Both the position numbers and the translations under genes were made by a program. Source: Motacilla alba alba (lineage: Eukaryota > Chordata > Aves > Passeriformes > Motacillidae). Taken from it: a stretch of 64,000 nucleotides of DNA. This document shows positions 25,500 through 36,500 of the stretch, piece after piece. The first letter of the stretch is position 1; each line of letters starts with the position of its first letter. A model generated the notes under the pieces. The model worked only from the letters and a program-made list of their open reading frames with translations. It was not told the origin of the DNA and did not search any database. The DNA is taken from the NCBI RefSeq assembly GCF_015832195.1, contig NC_052031.1, forward strand, positions 7,069,850-7,133,849, given 5' to 3'.

Positions 25500-28400
25500 T
25501 GGGATGATGAGTGTCTTCACAAAACCCTGGGTGGGGGTAGCCAGCACAGACATTCCCCATGCACAGCAAGGATAAAACCATGTTAAAATGTGGAAAAAGC
25601 TCAATCCACACTCCCCTCTCTAGGACAGGTGCCAGGTTTCAGCTTCAGATTTTGTGCTGCCTTTCCAAGCTGCTCACTTGATGCAGCAGCTTTCCATCCC
25701 CTGCTTGTCCTGCATAAACCCAGGGCCAGCCCGTGGCTGCTCCGCTATCTGCAAAGCACTTCCCTGCGTGAAATGTTTCAGCTGGGAAGGATGGGATGCC
25801 AGCAGCGCTTACAGCGTGTGTGGTACAGCTGCAGCCACGTTGGATCCCACACGGCCAGGAAACCCAAACAAGGGTGGGTTTATTTTGATTGGGAGATCTG
25901 GAGACTTCTAAGAAGAAAAATAAATAAATAATCCAAACACTAGAGCCTGAGCCTAGTGGGTTGGCAAGCCCAACAGCCATTGTCAAAATGTTAGGCATTA
26001 CGTGTGGAAGTGTACACACAAAAGGATTTCTCTAGCCAGGATTTCTCTATCAACCTCTTTCTGGTTTGCAGCATTTCAGGAGATTTTCATTGGACCTTTT
26101 TACAGTAAATTTAAGTAACAAAAAGTCAACTTGCCTACCTTTTTTTTTTGATGACTTTTCCCAAAGATTACTACACTAAATCACAGCTCATCCCGCCAGG
26201 GCAGGCAGAGGGTGAAAAGATCATTTAGCTACCCACTAGTGATCTTTTCTTGAGTGTGGGGACACAGCAACTGTTCCACACCGCATGAAAATGTCACAGA
26301 GAAGCTCAGGACAAAAGCAGAAGCATCGTCTATCTGTTAGGAAAGGAGCAAAGTGGGCTGTAAACAAAAATATTGTTGGTGGCACTGGAAAGCAGATGGT
26401 GCCAGCTCCTCTGGCCTCCTTCCACTTTAAGGCTGGGCAAGGGCTGAAGTCCCATCTTACCCCACAGAGAGGCACCCAGGGCATCTGGCACCAGACTTGG
26501 GGCCTCAGAGGAGTATCACACAGCCATGCAGCAGAGGTGCACTGGGAAGGGGAGGTACATCAGGGTCTTCTACTTTTTCTGGCAGGCAGCCTACTAGAGG
26601 CAAACACAGGCAAGGAGTAAACCTTCAGGCTGACATCGACTCGAGTGTAGTGGAGTGCAAAGGTGACTTGGAGCAGAGGAGACAAGATCAAAACTTGTGT
26701 GCTTGCAATTCATCAACATGAAAGTGCTCCCAGAAGCTCAGAACTGATCAAATATCTGTCTGGGGTCCCTTCTCAGTGTCAGATCAGAGAGAAAAGCAAT
26801 CAAAGTCATTTTTGGTCCTTGACAAGGCTCATCCCCAGAAAAGAAGACAGGGGCTCCAGCTCCAGCTCATTATGCAGCCTCACCAAATTGTGGCTTTCTA
26901 GGACACAGAACATACTGAGATTTACAGGAGGGCTAGGGATTAAGTTTTTATAAGTCTGGGAGCAGAAGAAGTATCAGTGGATGTTGTCAGCTGTAGTGGT
27001 CCCTGAAGCCATGCTGGGCAATGCACTGCTGGCTTAGGGAACCTGAGAGAGGCTGGAACACCCTGGGATTTGGAGCTGGAGGAGGCTTGTAAGCGATTCC
27101 ATCACAGCTTAACCTTGTCAGACCTTGCTGCCTGCTGGGCTGCCGTGCTCTGCTTGCACTGGGGCTGCAGGGCAATTCTCTCCTCCAGCTGCTGGAAGGA
27201 GCAAAGCAGCAAGGATGACTGGAGATTGGCATTGCTGAGTGACCTTGGGAGCCAGCTGTGCACCCCATCCTGTGATGAAACATGAGGGTCCCAGGGAGCT
27301 ACAGTTACCTGCCCTTGTGGATGACCCCATAGCACATCCCCCAGATTCCTAAGAGATGGGCATTTGTGGGATGGTTCCCACCTAGATGGAGATTCTGGGT
27401 GCAGCTCAGAGTAGCAGAAACCTTGATTTCCTCAAATACAGAGAGTTTTGAGTAAAAGACACCCAAGTTTCCTGAGAGCTGAGCCTGAGCGTGGCCCTGT
27501 GCATCACAGCAGCCTTTGCTTGTCCCAGCAATCCAGCTCACAAAAAGTGGTTCATACAGAGCCTTTCTGCATCTTCAGGGGACACCACTAAGCCCTGACC
27601 CTAAATTTGGTTAATGCTGGATCAACACACTCCTTAATACCTTCCCCACGTGTCACCCTCCTTGCAATGCATGACCCTTCCTTCACAGCGCTAACAGACT
27701 GCAGCTTGAGACTTCAGTGACTCCCCAGCTCCTTTCCAGTTCTCCCTAATAAAGCATTTTCTCCTTCATCCACGCCTGCAGTTTTACTTTGGCTTTGGTG
27801 TTAAGCTGCACTCAAAACTGATTCAAGCCTTCTGCTATTACTCACACAGTAACAGCAGCAACAAAGGGGATGTGTACCACTGTAATTACCTGCGATGTGT
27901 GGGACTAGACTCCATGACTTGGGAAGTCTTCCCCAGGCTTATGTCTCTCTTAACAACACCCTGTGCACCAGAGGAAGCTCTTGACCTGGCTAGTTTGACA
28001 GGATCTCTCTGCACCAAGTGATGCTGCATTGCTGTAGGGCCCTGAGCAACCCAATGCTGTGACCACAGGTACCATCAAATATCAAGCTGCATTTTTAATG
28101 CAATAACCACTTCAGACATGCAACAACAGGACCACCAGAAACAGTCTACAAGGAGACAAGAGTAGCTTGCCCAGAAGGGTTGTGAGTGGCTCACTGGTGC
28201 TTCTATGCTCAAGATGAGAGACCCCATATTTCCAGGCTAGGCATTTAGAACAAAAATTCACTGAAGAACAAAATGCTTATTTTTCACGTGCATAAATCCA
28301 CATGCTATGCTCCACTGGTGCACTTCTCCCTTCTGTGGAAACTGATCACACAGCATGATGGATGAGCAATGCCAACTCCTCCAGCCTGTTTGGTCCTCTG

Positions 28401-29252
28401 AGGGACACAGCTGACCTTAGCAGCAGCACAAGGTGGTACTGAGCTGAAGACCCTTCAAAATATCCCCTCTTGTACCAAGAAGCAATAAATTCTTGCCTCC
28501 TCATGCTTCTGCCACAGCCCCTCGCTCAGCAGCACAGCTGGGCTGCAGAAACCACCCCACGAGCAGCTCGCCCTCCTGCAGAGCGTGGCACATACCTGCC
28601 TGGCACTGATGCTTAAAACCATCTTCCAAACACTAATATTTGAAGAGAACAGGCTACCTGTAACTTGTGCCAGGAGGGTCGAGCCGAGCAGCTCCGAGCC
28701 ACCAAGCCGAGCCCAGCCAGGGTCAGCATCACGGTCCAAGTGAGGGTGCACGCAGCAGCGGGGCCTCTGCCACCACCCCACGGGGAAAGGGACCAGCCTG
28801 AGGGGTTGAACTCCCTCGGGAATTCTCTGGTGCCTGGCAGGCAATTCTAGGCAGGGAAGACGGCACAGACACCCACGCCCGTCACAGACCCCTCCATGCA
28901 TGGGGTGGGGGATGCGCATCGGCCCCCGGGCACCAATCTGGAGGGAAGCGGGTCCGAGACACCCCGATATCCAGCCGGAGCTGGGCAGAACCAGGATCCA
29001 ACCCCTGCCGATCCCCGAGGCACGGGGAAAGCCGAGCCCGTGAAGTGCAGCGCGCCGGCACAGGCACCACACCCCCTTCGCCTCTGGAAAGGGCGAGCGG
29101 TGCCGGCGTTTTTGTTCAGGACAACGTTTTGAAATCCCGAACCAAACCGGCAAGCCGGGAGTTCAGCTTTCCCTGCGACCTGACTTGCCTGCGAGAGATG
29201 TGCCAGATAGCTCCGCATCTGTGTGTGCTGTATTGCTAAACCGCTGCCGGGG

Positions 29253-29272
29253 CTATTATTAGAAACAATTGT
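29253..29272. promoter_or_regulatory. MEF2-type site beside overlapping SOX-like cores
   Basis: CTATTATTAG fits the MEF2 consensus YTA(A/T)4TAR exactly. Two bases on is the palindrome ACAATTGT, which contains ACAAT on both strands (SOX core) and a CAATTG E-box-like core. This AT-rich island inside GC-rich DNA stands out by composition. Function is inferred only from motif match. Confidence 0.3.
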
Positions 29273-29942
29273 CTCTCCTGGAAATTTTATGGAGAGGTTG
29301 GAAACAACTTTCGTGCTGCCCTCCCCAGCAGCCAGCGGGTAACAATGCGGCCAGGAGCCCTCCTTACGCGGGGCCGGTCTGCAGGGCGTGCAGATGCACT
29401 CCCATGCGGGCACAGTTCAGAAGCAGAGCTATCTATACACATTTGTCTTTTCTAGCCCTGAATCTGGAGCAACTTTTCTATTCCCGACTCAGGAAAAGGT
29501 GCACACGGGAAAGGAAAAACAAGCCGGGGGCTTTCCCCTCAGCGAAGCCCCCGGCTCTGCATTAAACTTGCTGCAGCCATTTGGGAAGGGAAGGAGCAGT
29601 CCATCTTGGCAGTCAGTGGGGACAGGCAGCCAGATTGCTCGGGAAGGGGGGAAGGAATCACAGCGCCGGCTTCTCTCCCCCCGCACACACCGTCTCCTTC
29701 CCCCGCCGCCGCGCTCGGCTCCCTTCCTCGCCCACCGAATCCCAGGCTTCGGGGCTGGGGATTTTTTTTTTTGAAAGGACAGGCAAAGCAGCTGCTGCCC
29801 ACATTTCTCTCCGTTTGAGGTAAATGGAGGGAGGGGGCGTGGAGCAGCCCGCACACTGCGGCTGGGCTTTCCCCGGGGGCCGGGGCTGCGAGGGGAGCCC
29901 CGGCCCGCCTCGCCTCCCCTCCGCAGACAAAGACCCCGTTAC

Positions 29943-30300
29943 CTTCTCCGCTGCCTCGGCGGCCCCGGCGGCCCCTCAGCTCCGAGCCCGGGACGAGCGC
30001 ATCCCCGCCGCACCGCGCCTCCAGGCCGCGGCTCTAGCGCCCCGCATCCATCGCCGCCTCTCCGCCGCGGGGTGCGCGGGATGCGCGGCCCTTCCCTCCG
30101 CTCCCGGCCGCTCCTAGCGCCGTCCCATCCTCCCTGCCGGGATGCCGGAACCCTCCTTTCCCCCTTCTCCTTCCCTTTCCCCGCCTGCCGGCGCCCGGCT
30201 CCTGCGCGGCCGCTGCCGCGCTGCGAGGCTGCGAGGCTGGAGCCGGGGAGGGAGGAGGAGGAGGAGGAGGAGGAAAGAGGAGGAAGGAGGGAGGAGGGCA
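29943..30300 (-). other. Candidate noncoding first exon of FRMD4 from the CpG-island promoter
   Basis: On the minus strand the GC-rich sequence ends at a good donor, GAGAAG/GTAACG, with the last exon base at 29943. Joined to the FERM-start exon it gives GAGAAG-ATGACA, a start codon with A at -3, so translation could begin at MTEGRRCQ. Two short overlapping upstream ORFs precede it: one of 6 codons including stop (30051-30034) and one of 24 codons including stop (30047-29976). Both would dampen translation if the RNA starts above 30051. The upstream boundary is only a guess because no start site is visible. The model predicts an isoform lacking the 53-residue leader. It is inference from splice signals, and another donor in the island could be used instead. 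Confidence 0.33.
30245..30298. repeat. (GGA)n purine tract in the CpG island
   Basis: About 50 bases of nearly uninterrupted G and A, including a pure run of about seven GGA units followed by degenerate GGA/GAA units. Such homopurine mirror-like tracts can form triplex or G-rich structures. They are common near avian promoters and are length-variable. Confidence 0.85.
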
Positions 30301-30322
30301 GCGAGCAGCAGTTGGCGCTGGG

Positions 30323-30330
30323 TCATGTGA
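30323..30330. promoter_or_regulatory. M-box/E-box TCATGTGA in the CpG island
   Basis: The sequence TCATGTGA is the flanked E-box recognised by MITF/TFE and USF-type bHLH-ZIP factors. It lies on the upstream (minus-strand) side of the candidate noncoding exon. A single 8-base match is weak evidence on its own. Confidence 0.25.
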
Positions 30331-30540
30331 AACAGATGAACCTGGCTCGGGCCTGCCAACATCTGGGCTCCCCCTCGCCTCTGGGAGGAGGATGAAGGGA
30401 TGGAAAGGGGAGAAAGGGTGCGGGGTGGCGGTGCTCACCCCCCTGGCCACGCGTGCACACCTCGAGGCGATAACGGAGAGGGGCGAGAGCAGCGGGGATG
30501 CTCAGAGCAGAGCCCCGGGCCCCGAGCACCCGTGGGGCTG

Positions 30541-33500
30541 GAGACAGAGCAGCTCCTGCCAGGCTGAAGCCCTGGAAAATAGGGCAGCCTCCCTTCTGAT
30601 GATTTTCCCCCCTGGTCCTGGCTGGGTGAAGGGTGCAGCTTGTGATGGTGTAAAGGAGTGGGGATGCTGCCCAGCAATAGAAGATCTGTACACATTGCAG
30701 TAGAGTAACCCTCATGCAAGGGTGTCACTATTAAATAATTAGATCAGTCAAGAAAGACAGTATATGTGGGCCTCCAAAAAGTGCTGATTTATTGATTTAA
30801 ACATGCACAGCATGAAGCACTCACACCATGAAGCAACCACGCCTGTGGTTAAAACTCTGGCTTGTTCCACTGCTTTGCCCCTCCATCAGTATTTTCTCTC
30901 TGGGAGTGGGGTTGTTCTCACTGGGTAAAAACCAGAGGCAGCTGCTGTGCCATGCTCTGGAACAGACTGGCTGGGAAGAGGTTTGCTTTGGGAGGGGAGG
31001 TGTGGAGGGGAGCACTTTTCTTCATTTGTTTTCAGGTGGCTTTCATGCCACCAAGAGGATGCTCATGGCGAGGGTGGATCTGGAAAGTACACAGGATACA
31101 GGGAATTTCCCTCTTTGCCCCACAGGAAGATGACAAAGTCACTCTCCTGACATGGTGGTAGTGAAGGAGAAGAATGTCTCATTTTAACTGGGAGTGTTGC
31201 TGGGTTTGATTTGCTGTCAGACTCAAAGTCAAGACCATGATTTTTTATGTACTCTCTGGACATAAAGGGGCCAGTGGGGTGCAAAGTCCTTCTGGGTACA
31301 ACAACCAAATGCTAGAGCATGAGCACAGTTCCCTCTCCTGTTTTTAAGGGCACAGGCATAAACACAGAGCTGGGCATGCAGCCCCAGGCAGGCTCACCCA
31401 TCCAGCTCACTCCACCCAAGGGCTTTGATTAAGGGGATAAATATTGAGGCAGTTCTGACCTCTGGCTGCTGAGGGTTAGGACCAAGTAGCTGAGGTGGCT
31501 CAGCCCTGTTCCGGAGTTGATCCCAAGGTCAGCACAGAGGGGCAAGAAGCAGCAAAGGTATCCATCCCTGCTCTAGGAAATGCAGGCTGTCCATGGCTCC
31601 ATTGCAAGGGTAAAGATTGTGGATTTATGGGTTCATCTCATCCATGTGTGCATCCAGCTGCTGAAGTAACACTGAGAGGCAAACCACCAGAACACAAACT
31701 GCAAAACCTCCTGGAATTTTAAACCTACTAATTTCAGAAAAAGGTGAAACTTCAAGTTGTCTCCCAAATGCCCTTCTGCTCTTTCCTTCAGCAGAGGACA
31801 CAACATATCTCATGGAGGTTCTGTCTGCTGTGCTGAAGAAGAGCACAGACCCCAGCAGCGATTCAGTCCTGACTCTGATTAGAACCAGCAAGGAAAAATC
31901 ACCTTCCCACATGAAGAAACATTTGCAATAAAAATAAGTGGCTTGTCTAAGTGAAGATGGATAAAGGAAATGTAGCAGGAATATCTCCCACTATTGCAGG
32001 AAATGTTAACACATCCTTTAGGGTAAGTGTTGCTCATGGGGCCTTGGATGGGTAGTGAAGATAACATCCTCTAGGTACCTGATGGAGTTAACAGTTTAGA
32101 ACTTAGAAATGGGAGCTGTTTTGTATAATGTGGAAAGACAGTGGAGTATTGTCCTTGCCAAGAGCTGATTATGATTACTCAACCAGAAAGAGTGGTTTTT
32201 CCCCAGAACTGGACAAGGATTTTGCCCCAGCTCCTCTCACGTATTCACTGCACCCTTCTTTCCTAGAAAAACTGGCCAGATCTAGGTTTCTTCCCTGGTA
32301 AAAAAAGTAATGCAACTCATGCACATTCCTCTCCAAATTTCCCAGTTATAATTCGGCAACAGCAGCAAAAGTCCTTTTCTTCAAGGAAATTCCATAATCT
32401 CACAAAGTCTCTGGAGCTGGCACTACCCAAACAATACACCCTGGTAGCAAACACCCAGTCTGGAGGCAGCAAAGCTGCTGTCATTGCAATGATAGAAGCA
32501 AGGAATGGCCACGCTTCTTCCAAGCTGGTTCCTATCATGGCAAGTCCCAAAAACAGAACAGCAACCCACATATTTAACTTTGACATGCACAAAATCCAGC
32601 TTCCAGCAAGCAGATGCCTCTGTGCCACAATGAAAACATGCTGATTCCTTTGTCTTGGCTCCTGATAATAAAGCTAGGAGGAAACACCATGGCCTTGTGC
32701 TGGAGAATTACTGTTGACAATTCATTCCCACTCTCGTTAGCAAAGATTAAAGAACCAAAATACTTTACAAGGAACGTGGTGATAGGACTGTGGGTGCCAT
32801 CAGAATGTGTGAGCTGTTACATGAACATTTCTAGTAGTTTCAGAAAAGCTTAATGAATACTGTCTACCCCCAGAACTGCATTAATTAGCACTAACGGGCT
32901 GGAGGAGATGTTGTGTCATGAAGTAATATTCACATTTACTCCATGATTTGCATCTGTAAGAGGTGCATTGCTTTACAGAGGTCAGTGCCATTTCCCCCAT
33001 ATGGCACATCTGAAACCCATGGCAGGTGAGGAAAAAGCTTTCAAAGAACATTCAGGATTTGCTGAAGGTGTCTAACTGCCTGCCCCCCCGTGGGAGGTGT
33101 TCAATGGCCTAACTCTCATTGATTGCACAACTCTTAACTCATAGTATTTGAGTGGCAGTAAAAGATAAAAAGCCTCAAAACTTAAAAAGCAACATGGGCC
33201 TAAGTAACTTGGGAGCAGAAATCCATTTCCAGAGATGATATAAGCTGTTAGGCATAAGAATTTCACTGTAAATCAATGCAGCTGACTTACTGTAGCCATG
33301 ACAAGGGTCAGCCAGATCTAGAAAATGAAATGTCAGGTGAGCCTGTGCGTTAATTCACGTGGTCCCTCTGAAATTCGTGGTATAAAATGGTCTTACTGCT
33401 CATGAGCTCTGTTGTATTTTGGCTGGAGAAGAAGCGATGGCATCACCTCTTTTCATCTGAAACAGTCTATATCCTCCATACATTGAATAGGCCTCAGTAT

Positions 33501-36500
33501 TGGGAGACTGATGTGACCTAGTTGGTCACCCGAGCCACCAGTCTGCCCTCATCCCCTTCCATGGACCAGGGCCAGCAAAAAAGGGATGGAGGGTTACGTG
33601 TACCACCACCAAGCCTGTCCCCATCACACCGTTTTCCTCCGAAAGAGGTTTTGATGAGTTGTGACCTTGTGACAATTTGTGCTGAGGACTTTGGAAACCA
33701 GGTGGAAGCCTCAGGGATCTCATTCAAAAAGGCAAAATGCAATTTCTCAGAGCAGGACCTGACTCCTAACTGAGTGTGGACTTCTAAGACATGGGATATG
33801 GGGCACATGCAACACCAACTGTCATGGCACAGCGTGCTTCCAGCCGGGAAGGTCTCCAGGTTTGCTGGGTGAACCACGAGATGTTTCTAGTTAAGCCTTT
33901 CACAGAAACACTTCCCTTCTGAGATGAACTGTGGGTGTTATTCCCTTGTCATGCTTTCATTAATTTCCAGGACAATCCCTTAAGTAATTGGGGCACAAAA
34001 GGCGGGGGGAAAGGGAGAAGCAGGACTTTAGCTTTGGACAAAATAAGCCTCCAGGGCGTCTGATTAATTTTCACACAGACTGTACTTAAAGGGTCTCAGA
34101 GAGCTGAAGAGGGAAGGAAGCAGACCTCGACATTCCCAGAGAGCTGGTGCAATAAATCCTCCCTTCATTAGGCAAGGGAAGTGCATGCTGGCAGGATTAT
34201 TACGCAGGGAAGCAAAGCTTGGTCCCCACGAGGCAGCTGGAAGGGATGGTGGGGACAAGCCAACCCCAACTGGTTGGTGCCATGACCCTGGGCTGCCAAA
34301 TCCTGCCTGCTGCCTCCAGCTCCAGCCTGGGGCTGCTCTGGAAAGGGACAGGAGTCACATGTAAGTCGCCTGTGTCCCAGTTAGCTCTGGGTAATCCTGG
34401 CATCCGAGAGGCCAAACAAAGCACACAGCTCAAGTGTGCATAAGGGGCCAAAGAGGAGCTGGGTGCACCACCAGCCCTCCCAGGGTCACCCACGGCTCAG
34501 TGGAGTGATGCTGGAGACAGCAGCCAATCCTGCAGTTCCTTCCTCTTTGCACCCACCTGGGTCTGGGACTAAGAAGAAAGAAGGAAATCTTCCTGATGGA
34601 ACATGTTGTGAGCCATGCCTGTCCTTGCAGGAGGAATAGAAGGGATGAGGGATTCCCCTCCTTGATGGAGGTCAAGTCCTCACAAATCCCTTCTCCCGTG
34701 GGGTTAGAGGGGACATGTGCTTCCCTTTTCTTCAGAGCTGAGCAAAGCTCTGCCTCAGGAACTTCACAGAATATTGCCGTTTTCACCTGAAATGGCCTGA
34801 AAGCAAACCAGTGTGGGAAGGAGCAGACATGGCAGGGGCCTCTTCCGTCCATAAAAAGGGATTGGTGGTGGTGGAAGATGGAGATGCCTTTCCCCAGGGG
34901 AGGAGCAGGAGCTCCAGAAGATGCTCATGGTGCTGGCAGACAGCACTTTTTGGCTGGGGGACACCTGGAGAGATGCTCTCAGACCACCAGCATGGCTCCA
35001 GTGCAGGCAGAATTAAAAAATGCTACCAGTAAGAGAAAACCTCTTTCATCCAAAGGTGGATGAAACAAGTGAACAACCTCATCCATGCAGGGGAACTGCT
35101 GAGCAAATGGAGAGTGAATGGCAAGGACCTGAGAACAAGGCTGGGAAAAAGCAAAATTATTCTCCCCCGCACTTTCCTCAGATGCTGCAGTTGACTGGTG
35201 CTGGAAGGACAGCCAGAAGCCTGCTTTGATGCCAAAAGGCAGCACAGGTAATTGTGAAGGACATCAAATGAATCAGCTGAGAGAGCCAAGCCCAAAAACG
35301 TGCCTCCAGTTAGGCAAAATCAACATGTACTTCCTGCACTGAGCTACATAATGAAGTACTCTCTTTTGCACAGAGGAATAAATCAAACTCATTCTCATTT
35401 GTTTGGCTTTTTGTACTGAAATAGCCTTTGTACTTTGCATGATTTCAGATTTGAAGAATATTTTTGTAGCTTTACGCTGCCTTCTACTGAGGATTGCAAA
35501 ACTTATACCAGTTGGAAAAGCTTTCTATTTCACATTTTGCAGAAAATCCTGAGAACATTTCAAAATGGCATAGAAATAATTATGAAAAGATTTTTCTAAA
35601 CAAATGTAGCAAAACCAAAAAACCACTCAGACAATGTTTCAATACATAACTGCAACCTTAAAGAACGGCTCAGGAGATACTAAAGTGACACAGTAAAATG
35701 ACAGTTTTAGCAACTGAAATAAAAAATACTGTAAGCTTGCTTTCCAATTTCTGTACTTTTTGGTTATACTATTTTATTTCTTTGAGTGTTTTTCTCTACT
35801 CCATGTCTTGCCCACCAAACAAAACCAGGGGAAGCTGCTGTAGGTGTTGGTAGGGGGTAGCCTAATTTCAGATGCAGGTGTGGTTTTTCAGGTAACCTTT
35901 TCTTATTGAAAGTTTTCACTACCTCTGTGAGGCGAGATCATTACCTCAGTTGAACAGATGGGAAAAGGGAGTCATGGAGAGATCAATTTACCTGGGTAAG
36001 ATCCTGTACCCAATTGGGCACAGAGAGAGGGGGAGAGACAGACTTAGGAATAAATCACAGGCCTTGTGACACCAAACCCTTTGTGCTGGCTCAAGACCCC
36101 TCTTCTTCCTCCCGCTAATGAATCAGTGATTAACAAAGGCTGCTCCATTTCTGACAGTTTTATCAGTGATTTCTACTTTACACTTTTTTTAATCTTTATG
36201 AAGCAATCCCCACAAAGAGAGGAAGGAAACAGAAAATAAATCTTGGAGCAAGTAAGGTCTTGTGTCAAAAAAGTGCAGTGAACAGATCTTGTATGTCAGA
36301 AAATATTTATCTGACCAATAATGTTTGCATTTAGACCCAGTCAATAACAAACACCCAAATTACATTTAATATGAAAACATTTCAAATGGGCTAATCTCTT
36401 CTAAATAAACACAGAACCAGCCATAATGGTGCTCTGTTAGAGCAAAGGCTCGGTGTTACTTGATTTATTGTTTAACTTGAGTCTGATTGCTGCCTATCTG

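Larger units (their letters stand above)
19771..28669. other. Intron between CR1 fragments and the CpG island, no gene seen
   Basis: Apart from the CpG-enriched patch, the A34 run and the double E-box, nothing was recognised. CG content rises gradually from about 28.5 kb into the island. A 232-codon minus ORF (28455-29153) spans the island edge. It is the longest ORF in the window but shows no family resemblance and reflects stop-poor GC-rich sequence. Confidence 0.65.
28670..30540. promoter_or_regulatory. CpG island, probable internal promoter of the FRMD4 gene
   Basis: CpG dinucleotides are rare in most of the window but dense here, with the core at about 28.9-30.3 kb containing many CG-rich words (GCGCGG, CCGCCG, GGCCGC). 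The island sits between the 62-kb leader exon and the 13.3-kb FERM exon, inside one intron. CpG islands of this size normally mark promoters of broadly expressed or developmental genes. Seen inside: a MEF2-type CTATTATTAG (29253-29262) beside ACAATTGT (29265-29272, overlapping SOX-like cores); CCATCTTGG (29601-29609), a YY1-like motif; a GGGGGCGTGG Sp/KLF-like box near 29834; and TCATGTGA (30323-30330), an M-box/E-box. No clear TATA box. Transcription could run both ways: good donors exist on minus (AAG/GTAACG at 29943) and plus (GAG/GTAAAT near 29820). Confidence 0.85.

Noticed and set aside
28455..29153. 232-codon minus-strand ORF, the longest in the window
   Set aside because: It spans the edge of the CpG island, where stop codons are rare. 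It shows no recognised domain, and the donor inside it (after 28662) is phase 1, which would not join in frame to the FERM exon.
29824..30117. 97-codon plus-strand ORF in the CpG island starting just after a GAG/GTAAAT donor
   Set aside because: Ala/Pro/Arg-rich with no domain, as expected by chance in GC-rich sequence. A divergent plus transcript is possible but this frame is not supported.
30034..30450. 138-codon Pro/Ala/Arg-rich minus ORF in the CpG island
   Set aside because: Low-complexity translation of GC-rich and GGA-repeat DNA. It ends in the short upstream-ORF frame and does not join the FERM exon.
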